This document shows, in pieces, positions 10,471 to 26,650 of a stretch of DNA of 64,000 nucleotides (positions are counted from its first letter, which is position 1; each line of letters opens with the position of its first letter). A program made the position numbers and the translations under genes. The notes beneath the pieces are model-generated. The model ran no database searches. It was given only the letters and a program-made list of their open reading frames with translations, and was not told the DNA's origin. The stretch lies in NCBI GenBank assembly GCA_021234155.1, contig JAJEKV010000033.1, positions 7,802,635 to 7,866,634 of the forward strand. The letters are read 5' to 3'. The DNA is from Isoetes taiwanensis (lineage: Eukaryota; Streptophyta; Lycopodiopsida; Isoetales; Isoetaceae).

Positions 10471-12236
10471 TTGAAGGAGCACACTTCTAAACACCATGAT
10501 GAGGAGTACTTGAAGTATTTTAGCACGGAATATATACTTCTGAACATTTTCACACCATTAGGTTATGATAGTTTACGAAGCAACGAATAAGTTGTTGCAA
10601 CCATAGATTAATGTTCATCGATGTACTTGTATTTTAACTTTGCTAGTATGTCCATTTAGTAGAGTTCTTATCTCTTCGAAGAATTAACATGATTGATTTT
10701 TGTAAGGGATCCTTAGATACAAGCTAATTTCTTTCTATTTTTCGTAAAAACATGATAGGCGCGATTCTGCCGTGTCCTGCTTGTAGGAGGCTTTGCTTCA
10801 CCACGACCATGTTCCCCCTACCATTTCCTTCCCTTTCAAATCCTCAAGACTTTCTCTAAAGCGGAGCATAAACTTTTTAGACAATGAAATGCAATTTTTC
10901 TAGCAACCACTTTGAAATACTAGCAATCTTCGTCACTACACCTTAGGAATTATATTGCTAGATGAGACGAGACGAGACTGCATGGATGGTCCATAAAAAT
11001 ATGCCCATTGCTTTTGTCTATATGCACATAGCAAAAGGCATAGAATGTATTGATGCAAAACACGCAGTGATGACGCCTCTTGCCACAAGATATGTAAAGG
11101 ATGAGCAAAAGTAATAATAAACATCTCATCTTAGGGATCTCAAGTCATAAGCACCATGCTATGAACAAATCCCTGCTCATCTTGGTAGGATAATCATTTG
11201 CAACAGCTGTCATTTACAAAGCTGAAAGCCTTGAAGGTTGAAGGGCATGGTTACACGAGAGGCGAAGCAATATATGCGATTGTGGTTTTCTTGATCTGCA
11301 AAGGCATGATCAACTATCCATATAAAGTACTGAAGCCAAAACATAAAGCTGAAAATGCAATCAAAGGCCCTAAAGTGAGATACATTTCAATAAGATGTTC
11401 TGGGCTTGTGGTCTGGGTTGATGCAGACGTTTGACACAAGTCTCTACTTCTTGTTGTGTAAGCTACAAAATATGGTAACAATGGCATTTGCTTTTCCATT
11501 AAAATGTTAAATGCTTTCAGCATGTTGTTAAATTTCCTAATGGTTTGTACCCAAAGTTAACTGACACCAACCAACTTAAACGTGTATATTAGAAATGGGA
11601 TTACTACATTAGCAAAGCACTTAAACGCGTATATTCGAAATGGGATTGATATATTAGCAAAGTACAAATTGGTTCTTTTTTACCATTGGGTATTCTGTTC
11701 TTAATATTTGTATGCATTCACTAAGAAAATGAAATCATGTATTTTATACAGGCCATGTACAATTTCCATTACTAATATAACTACACAAAGCATTCTTTAT
11801 GAATGGCTAATGTGTTTTGGACAAAGAACATTATCATGTCAATCCTAATTGGTCTAGGCACTGAGCTTCGTAAGCCTCTTCTTGGTCCATGTACAATTCA
11901 TAAACAAAAGAAAACAAAACAAAACCCCACGTTCAGAACATTAATAAGCCCCGACACATGAAATGTCCCAACAAGAACCATGAAAACAAAACGACAACAA
12001 GAAACACGAAAACAAACTCTCGGGCCACCACATGGCAACCCTCTGTGCACAACACCTTGTTTTGTTATCATTATTGGTGTAGGCTGATAACTAGTTCGAG
12101 GAGTACTAACACTGATATGAGTATTGATATGAGTACCATTCCACCCATATAAGATCGATAAGGTGGTTCTGAATAGGGTCTAAGCGTGGAGTTGGGAGGC
12201 AATTTTAGGCTAAGCCATGAAGCACCACTATACCCC
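10471..12236. other. Spacer, nothing firm
   Basis: Only short frames, such as 11198-11434 plus (78 codons, starting without a clear context). A 35-bp direct repeat (AACGCGTATATT-type, near 11580 and 11622) is present. I see no recognisable domain. Confidence 0.4.
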
Positions 12237-12260
12237 TTTTTTTTTTTTTTTTTTTTTTTT
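12237..12260 (+). repeat. Poly-T run of 24
   Basis: Uninterrupted T run. Read from the minus strand it is a poly-A, so it may mark the 3' end of a retroposed sequence, but no target-site duplication was found. Confidence 0.7.
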
Positions 12261-12382
12261 AAGAAGGACGATGACGAGCCATCATCATTCTGTGTGTCGG
12301 GCATGTCGGACCCGCTGAGCTCATCCCATCCTCCCTTCATGATTTCCACTCATCCCTATACCTCTTTTTCAAAAGCAAGGAT

Positions 12383-14164
12383 GGACATGCAGATTTATAA
12401 CCCTTTCGGAGAAAGCTGCGGAATAGTTCCTTCAGCAGAAAGTTTCGATTTGAAGGTAAGCGCCAGTGTTCTTTATGCCTTTTTTTTTTCTTCATTGCAT
12501 GCGTGTACTTAATCGCTCTGTAGGATATGCAGATAGCATCTTCAATAGAGGAGTTTGCTGTATATAGAGGTCTGTGTAATGAAAGCAGAGATCCATCAGC
12601 ATTGACTTGGGATGATTGTAATCAGAATGATTTTCTATCTGTATGGAATTGCAACCTAAAAGATAATAAGATCAAGCTGCACCAAATTCAGCCTGAGTTT
12701 GAAAAGGAACTGCAGGATCTGGTTGAAAGGGTTTATCAGCATGGCTTGAAAAATAAGGAAGCAAGAACTCAATTTGCTAGGGCATTTGCATGGCAGCATA
12801 CAAAGAAGGCAATTGCAAATGTAAATTTCAGAGTTAATTGGGCAAGATTTGCATGGAAGTCGATGCAAATTTCAATGAGGAATAACTAGACAAGGACTGT
12901 GAGAGAACAAATGGCTTATTCCAACATTGCCAATTCCATATCCCGTTTGGAAGCAGATTTGAACTTGTTTAGTGAGGAAGTTCTGACATTAGAAAATCAG
13001 TTGAAGGAAAAGCGGTTGCAGCTGGTCGAAACAAAAGGTCTTCTTCGTGGATATGATGCATCAGCTACGACATCAAGGAAGCCAAGGAAAAATTGCAAGC
13101 GTTGGAAGAAATCTGTCGCGAAGAGGATGCTGCTCTGTCAAAGTTTAGAGATGAAGAGAAGTTGCTGGGACTTACTCTGCTTTCCCTCCTGAAGAACAAG
13201 GAGTCTGCGAACAATACGCAGGAAATAGAAGATGCCATTGGTCATCTGAACACGTTGATCACAATTAAAGTTGAAGCACAGGCAGACTTGCAAACTAAAA
13301 TTTCAAACTTGCAGCTGGGAATTGGCCATTTGCAGATGGAGTCTCGGGTTGTTTGGTTTGTGGCATGGCCTTCTGTGCAGATTACTCCTTGTATGTCCAA
13401 TTATCTTGTGGTCACAAATTTCATCTCTTCTGCTTCCACAAGTGTATAGAGAACTTGCAATGTTACGTGTGCAAAATAGATGTACCTAAAGATCTTTATA
13501 CATAATTGGGTTATCTGGTTGTACCCGACATTGTTAATAATGAAGATGAAGATACTAACAATGCCAGTAAAGTAGCTTCTGCAGAGTTTGATGATGAAGA
13601 TGTTGAATACACTAGTCCACAGATAGAAGTGAAAAAACGTCATCAAACGCGTGCTGTTACCAAAAGACAGTTAGGTAAAATTATCTCCCACATATCATTG
13701 ATAGCACCTGCCAAAATAATTCCTTTTAACTAGTATCAGGAAATAAGAGGAAGAAGCAGCAAGATAGTGGTGCTACATGCTCAAATACGGAGGCTCCAGT
13801 TCATATTTCTGCCTTGGGTTAGTATCTAACTTATATATTGCAATCAATGTTCTGACTTGCTTTACGTTTGGCAAAGATGGTTTGCTGGAGAAGATTGAAA
13901 AGAAACAAGTAAGTGCTGTTGAATGCTCGAATAGTGATGGTCGAGCTGATAATAATAATGCAAGTAAGTTGTTGACATGTTTGTATTTTTTAAGTTCTTG
14001 ATTTCTATTTGAATAATGTTCCTCTCTTGCAGCAGATGAAGATGCACATGAAGATCCACTACCAGATGATCAGAGTTGTCCCAAACTTAGCCAGCAAACT
14101 ACTTTTCTCATAGCCCACTGCCATTTGAGATGCAACAATACTGTTTGGGTACTCTGTTGCTCAT
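12383..14164 (+). pseudogene. Broken coiled-coil protein with RING-like finger
   Basis: Blocks in order: 12383-12453 (MDMQIYNPFGESC...), then from 12524 an alpha-helical region (SSIEEFAVYRGL, FEKELQDLVERVY). It stops at TAG 12887-12889 and resumes in frame (NSISRLEADLNLFSEEV). A frameshift follows near 13065, and a heptad-rich stretch (AKEKLQALEEICREEDAAL). After another frame change comes a cysteine-rich module at 13350-13490: CLVCGMAFC, then LSCGHKFHLFC and CYVC. This is C-x2-C, C-G-H-x2-H-x2-C, C-x2-C, like a RING finger. After TAA 13503-13505 the frame continues as an acidic stretch, a basic KRKK motif and short exons (13739-13817, 13877-13961, from 14038) to a stop at 14164. At least two stops and two frame changes argue for a relic. 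The family is unknown. Confidence 0.55.
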
Positions 14165-14264
14165 AACCTATCAGTAAGCTTTTAGTCCCATTACTTATTA
14201 ATAAAAATGAAAACAAGCATTTTTCGGAACTCTTTGGCCTTCTATTACACAGGGACATAAACAG

Positions 14265-14703
14265 ACTATTAACACACAACTAACATTATTAACACAAACC
14301 ATTGCATTTGACACATTTAAATTAAAATCCCCCTTAAACCCCCTTTGGTTTGGGTGCATATTCACACGGGGGGTTACGTAGGGCAGCGAGAGCCTAAAAA
14401 AAATTACAATACATGTACAAGATTAACACCATTAAGTACATTCTCTCAAACCTTATAGTATTTTGCAAACCTTAATATACAGTATACAAAATCTTGTACA
14501 TGCATACCCCACAAACGAGGATCGCTATGTACGGTCCAGATCTTGGAATAAAGGGCAAATATGCCCATCCGACAGCTCTCGTTGCCCGGAGTAACCCCCC
14601 GTGTGAATATGCACCCAAACCAAAGGGGGTTTAAGGGGGATTTTAATTTAAATGTGTCAAATGCAATGGTTTGTGTTAATAATGTTAGTTGTGTGTTAAT
14701 AGT
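14265..14703. repeat. Foldback element, 113-bp perfect inverted repeat
   Basis: 14265-14377 and 14591-14703 are exact reverse complements (113 bp), separated by 213 bp. Inside, shorter matching arms continue (for example TACAAGATT with AATCTTGTA), so most of the unit folds. Outer ends read ACTATTAACACA. No coding capacity; no clear target-site duplication. It is compatible with a MITE or Foldback-type element, and its transcript would form a long hairpin. Confidence 0.8.
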
Positions 14704-14726
14704 TTGTGTTAACTAAAAATTTTTCT

Positions 14727-14741
14727 GGCCCCTTCGGGGCC
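14727..14741 (+). other. Short GC hairpin
   Basis: GGCCCC-TTC-GGGGCC, a perfect 6-bp stem just outside the foldback unit. Role unknown. Confidence 0.5.
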
Positions 14742-15046
14742 TTAAGGATGTTGTAGGGGTGTAGATATAGACATTACCTAATACTCTAATGATGGATGGT
14801 ATATCATAGCCTCACAAACCTAACAAACTAGAGGTGCTCAAATCATGAAAACGAAAACATTGCATAGAATTAGACATATAATATTATACCAATACCAATA
14901 TTATTAGGTAGCATGTAATAATAGAATTTATTAATAATGAACAATTGAGTTGGGTTAGCTTTGGGCAAGGACTGTCTGTACGTGATGCAGTAACATGAAA
15001 TCCATTTCCAATTTGGTATCTGTTTTATAAATGGCACAATACATAT

Positions 15047-15690
15047 TAAATGCTTGGAGGAATTTTGCCAGAGAGCCTCTTCTTGTCTAGACGCAAGTTC
15101 CTCAACAACATGTCGTTTCTAAGGGAATACGGAATGGTGCCATTGAGATGGTTTGAATGAAGACTCAATCTCCTCAGCTGCCCAAGATCTCCAATCCGGT
15201 CTGCAAACCCATATTCTATATGATCAAGAATAGAACAGACAAACACAGACGTTGTATAATATTATGCTTTGAACATTCATTTCGCATGCATGCACTTTGA
15301 ACTCGGAGATGTGATACGAAACAGAAACATTCAATGGCCAATACCAAGCAAGAAATTGAATGCGAACAGTAAAAGTTTTCGAAGGCCAGCCAGATTGGTA
15401 CCCCCATTAATCCTTCGAGAAGGGAATGTGAAAAGGGAATGTAACATGGTTCTTTAGCAGAAAAAAATAAGGATTTACAAAAAGATACCTGTGATGGGTC
15501 CTTTGAGATCGAGAGCTGAAAGAGTAAGCTCCACGACTCTTCCCCTAAGCAAATAACTCCTAGTTGCAAGGTGCACTTTCCGACACTACAGTCCAGTTTG
15601 CCAAAGCTCCCTGTGGATCTTCTAATGCGGCTTTAAAAGTTAGTAATGCTACTATGTCCCCACGGTTTGCTCTGTAAGGCTCTGTGCCAA
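15047..15690 (-). pseudogene. LRR receptor-like kinase N-terminal fragment
   Basis: Minus strand. Block 1 (about 15690-15488) encodes the N-terminal LRR cap: DIVALLTFKAALEDP, GALANWTV, then SESAPCN, followed by a stop where Trp is expected. A frame change leads to RGRVVELTLSALDLKGPIT, ending at a plausible donor. Block 2 starts after an acceptor at 15200: DRIGDLGQLRRLSLHSNHLN, GTIPYSL, and LSGKIPPSI, then a stop. These are plant extracellular LRR repeats (LxxLxLxxNxLxGxIP). No transmembrane segment or kinase domain is present. In intact family members this ectodomain sits at the plasma membrane and perceives ligands. This copy is truncated and frameshifted. Confidence 0.75.
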
Positions 15691-15976
15691 CACAACGAGG
15701 CATAGGACCTGTTGAATACATGCTTCAAATTTCGCTCCCATGCTTCAAAAGTCATTTACACAGAGCTTCTTTCATTTACTGCCAGAATAAAGCAGATTTT
15801 ACTTCCACAAAGCATGCAACCAATGTAAGCCTTTTTTCCAGCTTAAACTTCAGAGCTTCATGCAGCTATGCTGCATACTCTGTTTTGTTTGATCGCGAAA
15901 TATTTGTCCAAGACTCCCAGTTAGACCAGATTGTTTAATATCAAACGCTGAAGAAAAAACTGAATGCTTTCGATGA

Positions 15977-16705
15977 TCAAATGAGGACTGTTTTGAATCA
16001 GAAATTTTTTCTCTGAGCTGTACAAGATTAATCGGAATATTTAAGCTCAAAACCTTTCAAAATCCGGCAACCCATAATCATGCAGCCGCCTCTGATCAAA
16101 TTGCTGCCCAAAATCCGGCTGCCTTTGCTCATGCCGTTGCCTTTACTCAGAATCCGGCTCCTAGAACCTCTCTTTATCAAGATCCGGCTGGATCTTTTGA
16201 CCTTACAGCATGCCCACAAGCCCATTCGGCAGTCCCCTTTCAGAATCTGGCTGCCCCCATTTCAGCTGCCCCTGGCTCTTTAGTGTTTCGCCCACAGCAT
16301 TCAGGGCTGCAAAATCTCATGGCCATGCCGATTTGCTCTTCCGTTACTCCAAATCAGGCTGTTGCTACCCCAAATCCGACCATACCTGCATCAAACCCTG
16401 TTGTCCAACCAAAAACTCAAGAACTTGAAGCAGAAAAGGACACGAAGATAGATTGCTTGTCTGTTTTGAGTTTTGAAAATACGCGCACCTCTGTGCCACC
16501 GCAATGTTACAGCCAGACTCCAGAAGCAACCTCGGCTCCAGAAGGCCTAGCCCTAAATGTTACCCGGGTCCCATGTTCCTTGTGTTGGCTAAAAACCCTA
16601 AAAATAATGGGAGGACCAAAAATAAAGAAGCCTCCACCACAAGATTTGCCCCCTTTTCTAAAATCAACGGCTGACAAAAGGGTGCATTCTAGAAATACTA
16701 TTTAG
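15977..16705 (+). CDS. Unrecognised Ala/Pro/Gln-rich open frame
   Basis: A stop-free frame of 242 codons. The first in-frame ATG is only at 16319, so the 5' part would need an upstream exon. Residues 30-130 repeat the motif QNPA (FQNPATHNHAAA, AQNPAAFAHAV, TQNPAPRTS, FQNLAAP), giving a low-complexity segment. The C-terminal half has SNPVVQPKTQELEAEKDTK and a basic Pro-rich end (KIKKPPPQDLPPFLKS). I recognise no domain. It could be a disordered nuclear protein exon, part of a retroelement Gag, or a chance frame kept open by the repeat. Confidence 0.35.
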   Translation, partial: SNEDCFESEIFSLSCTRLIGIFKLKTFQNPATHNHAAASDQIAAQNPAAFAHAVAFTQNPAPRTSLYQDPAGSFDLTACPQAHSAVPFQNLAAPISAAPGSLVFRPQHSGLQNLMAMPICSSVTPNQAVATPNPTIPASNPVVQPKTQELEAEKDTKIDCLSVLSFENTRTSVPPQCYSQTPEATSAPEGLALNVTRVPCSLCWLKTLKIMGGPKIKKPPPQDLPPFLKSTADKRVHSRNTI

Positions 16706-17728
16706 TACACCTGGATGAATACGGCCACCAAATCATATGAAAACCTTAGAGAAAATAGTACAAAAACAGAAAGAAAAACCCCCTGTTATAATGCTACATA
16801 TTCATAACAACTTCCATTTTTAATGGTCGTATATCCTCATTGTCTGGAAAAACAATGCTTAAGCAAGGTTAGAAGCGTCGTGTTGCATGGACATTTCATT
16901 TTTCAAATCTCTTATCATGGCCATCCAATCCATCAAGATAAAGCATGTGCTTGCTTTATCAAAGAATTCCAGTCCAGCGAGCCCTACCATAACCTTGCCT
17001 TATCTAGGACAAAGATACTAGTGACAATATGTCATAATGTCGACTTTTCTAAAGAAGATGCTTGAACCAGGCTAAATATAAAAGAAGCCTGTTCCATTGC
17101 ACAAAGGGTTGCCATCATGAAATGGTAATCAAAACTTTGAAACCCTGAAGTCCATTTAGACAGGCTAGTAAGCAGCTCCACTCTAATAGTCTTCAACATG
17201 TTCCTGCGAAACTGTTAAACAATATAATTCACAACTGCGAAAACTAATATCGATCTGCGAAACTCCTATTATGGCATGAAACTCTGTTGCAGTTGCATGC
17301 GACTGCAAACAGAGGAAAATGCTATGCCACAAGAATCTGCAGTAAAGCCTAATCCAAAGCAAACAAACAGGTTTACTTCGACTTTTGCATGCATGCCTCC
17401 CCGCGAACTCGCAGTGCTCAATGGTTTATTAGTCTTGAATGTGGTTGCCCCTCCATAGTCAATCGCAGCACTCAATAGCTGCTGTGCATCTTACCATGCC
17501 CGCATACGAAACTCCAAAGACATATAACAAGAATAGGGTAGCAAACGACGATTCTTGAGTCCAAGAACCCCCTGCACAGTAAATCTCGTATGGCGGTTTG
17601 TGTCTTGGTTGGACGACGACTAGACCTGCACTGGCCGGTTAGATGGTTTGCACAGCCGCCGCCCAACAACAGGGGCGACTGTCAGTTTACAGCCAATAGG
17701 GAGTTTGAAGCAGTTTTTAGCATATTTC
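16706..17728. other. Spacer, nothing recognised
   Basis: Short frames without motifs or supporting splice signals on either strand. Confidence 0.4.
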
Positions 17729-17813
17729 AGGTATATACTAGCATATACCCAGAGCATGCCAAAAACCCACATAACCAAGGGATTGCCCCCTAGGGGCAAC
17801 CCAAAAAACAAGG
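17729..17813. repeat. Short dispersed repeat, copy 1
   Basis: Contains GGTATATACTAGCATATACC, CCCACATAA and the palindrome TTGCCCCCTAGGGGCAACCC followed by A-rich sequence. A second copy at 47065-47160 also lies left of a jumonji gene but at a different distance, so it is not simply part of the duplication. Confidence 0.65.
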
Positions 17814-17870
17814 GCTCTCCTTTTACACGGGAGAGTCCGATTAAGGTGGATAATCCGACATTTTACTCAT

Positions 17871-17878
17871 TATATATT
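17871..17878 (+). promoter_or_regulatory. Candidate TATA box, jumonji copy A
   Basis: TATATATT 85 bases before the ATG, conserved in copy B with the preceding GGATAATCCGACATT. Position and conservation support a core promoter; the transcription start is not known. Confidence 0.35.
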
Positions 17879-17962
17879 AGGTCTGCTTGTCGGAGCTCTT
17901 TTTCCATACGGAAGGTTCGACGTCAGTTTTCCATCCAATTCCATGTGATAAACTTCTGTAAC

Positions 17963-22928
<4,966 letters not shown>

Positions 22929-23590
22929 TATGTCCCATAGTGCTATATTAAAGGCAATATAAAGTTATACTTAATAGGAGTGCATAAAGACTTTTATGCA
23001 GTACTGTATAAGACTAGGCTTATCAAATTATACGATCATACCTGATATATGTAACCTGTATCAATTTGGAAAATCTATAGCTACGGGGTGGCATTTCAAA
23101 TTTGAACTTTTCAAATTTGAACAAGCTGATAAGGCAATGCCTGTCTATCTGCTGGAACAAGTGTTGATGATCTAGAGAAAAATCCACTGAATATAGATAG
23201 ATAGTAGAGACTATAGATTATTGTGCGAATTGCATAGGTTATGAATTATCATGTAAATAGCGAGCTGGAACAATTTATTGATTGAAGCTCAAATGAAAAT
23301 CCAACAGCCGATTTTGGAGACCTTCGTTATTAGGCCCCCTCATCGGAAGAATGCCGGAAAGTAAAAAATGGCAAAAGAAAGAAAGGGAGAAAAATACCAA
23401 AGACACTGCAGGAAACTAAGTATTATTTATGTTGGACAAGGGAGTTCAGCCTAGTTGGCTTATAACGGCATACGGTACGTATACTGGTACAGCGTACATT
23501 TGATAATGGTGCATACGGTTTGTATACTGCTACAGCGTACACTTGACCATTTATTATATATGCAGGCTTTGGCTATGGTGGCGCCGAAGC

Positions 23591-24181
23591 ATGGAGCCTG
23601 GCAGATCTGTATCTACTAGTAAATTTGTATCTACGAGTAAAACTCTGCCCAACGGAGTTTCTTTTTCAAACAAGAGTAGCCGTCGCCAGCAACCTGGCTC
23701 TGCTTCATCGCCGGAATCACTTAATCCAGATGCTTTGCTCCATCGATTGGACAGAGCCATAGCTTCTGCAGAATATTCTCATGCTAGTAAGTACCTTGCT
23801 TCTTTGCCAAATTCCTCTCTTTTAGATGCAGCCGGTCCATATGTGGTCCGATTTGTCCAGCGCCGTGACTCCTCCAAAATTAGGGCTCATCAGATTAACG
23901 CTCAACAGAATGCTGGTTCTTCTCAGAATGATAGAATGGAAAATTTGAATATTGGGCTTGGATCAGATCAAGTTAATCACGAATCTCTGGTTGTGCCTGA
24001 TGAAGCTTATACTGCTGGAAAAGAAGCCCTTTTGGAAGGGGATGCAGAAAAAGGGATTCGATTGTTGGATTTGTCTGCCACTAAATCGAAAATTCAGAGA
24101 ATGATCTCTGCAGCTTTTCAACAATTGCGCAAGCATGATTCAGAACTTATAACCGCAGAGGAATCTGAAGGAAAGGCATGA
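23591..24181 (+). CDS. Unrecognised open frame downstream of jumonji copy A
   Basis: ATG 23591 (MEPGRSVSTS) to TGA 24181, 196 codons. It is Ser-rich at the start (NKSSRRQQPGSASSPESLN), then helical: LLHRLDRAIASAEYSHASKY, AYTAGKEALLEGDAEKGIRL, KIQRMISAAFQQLRKHDSEL. The paired-helix look recalls a TPR-like or J-protein N-terminal region, but I cannot assign a family. Only its first codons lie inside the segmental duplication; unit B has the same ATG and MEPG and then unrelated sequence. The frame could continue by splicing, because a good donor (CAG-GTAAGT) lies near 24260, after the stop. Confidence 0.5.
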   Translation: MEPGRSVSTSKFVSTSKTLPNGVSFSNKSSRRQQPGSASSPESLNPDALLHRLDRAIASAEYSHASKYLASLPNSSLLDAAGPYVVRFVQRRDSSKIRAHQINAQQNAGSSQNDRMENLNIGLGSDQVNHESLVVPDEAYTAGKEALLEGDAEKGIRLLDLSATKSKIQRMISAAFQQLRKHDSELITAEESEGKA

Positions 24182-25958
24182 TTTGAAAGATCATTGGTAT
24201 TTTTGTTTTGGGGAGGACCTGGAATTGCCAGCAGGAAGGAGTCTGATTTGCTTATGCAGGTAAGTAAAATTTCGAATTTGATTTTTAGTGTTGATGGCTT
24301 GTTTTGTTTTCATGTGATTTCGTTGTATAAATGCAGGGTCTTATATTTTTTTGCTGGGTTACAAGAAAAGTTATGTTTATATATGAGAGGGTGCTTTGTA
24401 TCATTTTATCTAAGGTATATTTATTATTCGTTAATTTATGTTATCTATCTATTGAGAAGTGAAGTGTCATTGTTTTGACATATATTATCATCACCCCTTT
24501 ATTATTCACTTTGGACCCTTGGATGTGGGCATATTCTCCTATATATGCCCTGAAACCAGATCCTGTCCTTACACGCCAGCATTTGACGGGATCAAGCATT
24601 GATTTGGCTCTATTATTTAGATATCTCAAAACCATCATAATTAAGTCTGGCTAAGTCTTCAATACATCCATACTTTCTATGCTATTCAAATACAGTAGCA
24701 AGTAGCAGCTAAAAGCACAACAAGAAAGCTTCGTTTTTATGGACAACCCAAGAAAGCTTCGTTTTTATGGACAACCCTTTCTAAGCCTGCTTCAATCCAT
24801 TTTACAGAAGACGACGACTCTAAATTTCTATAAAAAACAAGATTGTAAAGCAAAATGCTATCAAGCTATGATTTTAAACAAGGAAGATGGCTCGTCGGAA
24901 TGAATCTGGTGCTGCCATGTTACAGTCCCCTACACTCAATAAGGGCTGTGATTTCACTCACTTGGTAAAATCAAGAGCAATCGGTGAAGATCTGATGAAG
25001 ATGAACATTGAAGATCCGATGCAGGCTCCCATCTTCCTTGTTGTAGGGGGAAGCAAATCGGTCCCCTTTTCGCAATGACAGGGATTCGTTCCCCGCTGCC
25101 GCCAGTCGCGAGGCTTTCCTGTCACGTGATTGTTCCAAGTATTTATATTCTTTTTGTGTATAAATACATGACAGGTTACTATATTCATAAGCTAAGGGAA
25201 GCTATGTTAATCATTAATTATTAATGTGGAAACCTAACTTTAAACCCTAATTTGAATTTAGGGCTTAACCTAATATTAAAAGGGTTTAAAATATTAAATT
25301 AGTTAATAATAATCAATCTAAAGTTGCCACTTGGCCCAAATTGATTGGGCAAGGCAAGTTTGCTAATTTGGGACACCTAAATTGGGGCTTCTAATTTGCT
25401 CCACATCGATTTGGGGGAAATTGGTGGAGGAGGAGCTGTTGCTCACCTTGGTTCCAGCCAGAAGGATGGAGAACCAGAGAGATAGCTATGATACCGATTA
25501 GTTTTAACATAGCTTGTATTCTTCTGACCCTTGTTTGAGTAGATGAATGATTAGATTCTATTCTATGATCTACTTATGATAATAATGGATGTTTGTATCT
25601 GATTGCTGTATTCTCTTTTTGTTCCTCCTGTGTTGTATTGGATTATGGGGGGTAGAGACCTAAAAGCCATCTAGATCTAGAGATGCTCCTAGTTAGAACC
25701 CCTTAAATCCCATTAAATGCGGCTTGTGCACAAGAGCCCTCCTGCCTGTCGATGGTATGATGTGGTTGAGCACAAGACAAGGATCATAGTGGTGAAGTGG
25801 GGGTGGGACCTTGCCTAGCATGGCTACAAGGCTCCATACTGTTGGCTAGGTCTATAGTCGGTCATTGCGTATGGGCCAGGTATAGATCTGACACCTCCTG
25901 AGTGGGGAATTTTCTATATTTATATGATGGGAGCATCATACAAGTTTGGGGAGCATCA
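24182..25958. other. Spacer, possible LTR remnant on the right
   Basis: A 63-codon frame at 24887-25078 (MARRNESGAAMLQSPTLNKG) starts with a good ATG context but matches nothing I know. The stretch before 25959 ends in CA and is followed by a PBS-like site, so part of it may be an old LTR. Its left end could not be found. Confidence 0.35.
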
Positions 25959-25970
25959 TGGTATTAGAGC
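25959..25970 (+). other. PBS-like site
   Basis: TGGTATTAGAGC, the same variant of the initiator tRNA-Met PBS as in the Copia element at 57537, preceded by a CA end. No gag follows, so this would be a decayed 5' end. Confidence 0.45.
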
Positions 25971-26211
25971 GTGATCTTGGTAACCAAATCATAGCACTGG
26001 CCATAACTCATTAGATCGTTTAGATAGTAGGGGACTTCTAATGTAAGAAAGTTACTCCAAACCCATAGGTAGGATGATTGTTGGCCTAAATATGTGAGGA
26101 ATGAGCTAGTTAGGAAGAAAATTTTAAGATATTAAAATGAGGTTATGTTGAGGTTTTGGCAGAATGCAATCCCTTTCTTCTGGAGGCCATAACTTTCTTT
26201 AGGAAACTTGG

Positions 26212-26650
26212 ATTGAGGCGATTTTTGTTCCATTGCATCAAGGACACTTTGTTTAGCTTAGGGCAACCCTTGGACCGATCGTCAGCATCACCAATTTGGC
26301 TCAGGGCAAAATCGGCGCCGACGACATATTGCAGTTTTTAAATTCAATTTGGGACGTCCAAAACGTCCTTGGCGTCCGGGGAGGGTTTGTTTTTAAATTC
26401 AATTTGGGACGTCCAAAACGTCCTTGGCGCTTGGAAGGGAGGAAACTCGTATTGAGGCGATTTTTGTTCCATTGCGTCGGGGACGCTTTGTTTAGCTTAG
26501 GGCAACCCTTGGACGGATCGTCACCATTGCGTCGGGGACACTTTGTTTAGCTTAGGGCAACCCTTGGACGGATCGTCAGCATCACCAATTTGGCTCAGGG
26601 CAAAATCGGCGCCAATGACATATTGCACGTCCTTGGCGTCTAGGGGGGTA
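26212..26650. repeat. Nested tandem repeats
   Basis: A block starting ATTGAGGCGATTTTTGTTCC occurs at 26212 and 26452. A part of it (CATTGCGTCGGGGACACTTT onward) is repeated again from 26524. Within the first unit a 40-bp piece with GGGACGTCCAAAACGTCC occurs twice with 55-bp period (26335 and 26390). GC-richer than the surroundings. Confidence 0.8.

Noticed and set aside
12186-12382. Protein with a poly-Phe tract
   Set aside because: It is only the translation of the 24-base T run; the exon signal starts later.
25200-25958. Full LTR before the PBS-like site
   Set aside because: No left boundary, no partner repeat and no gag after the site.
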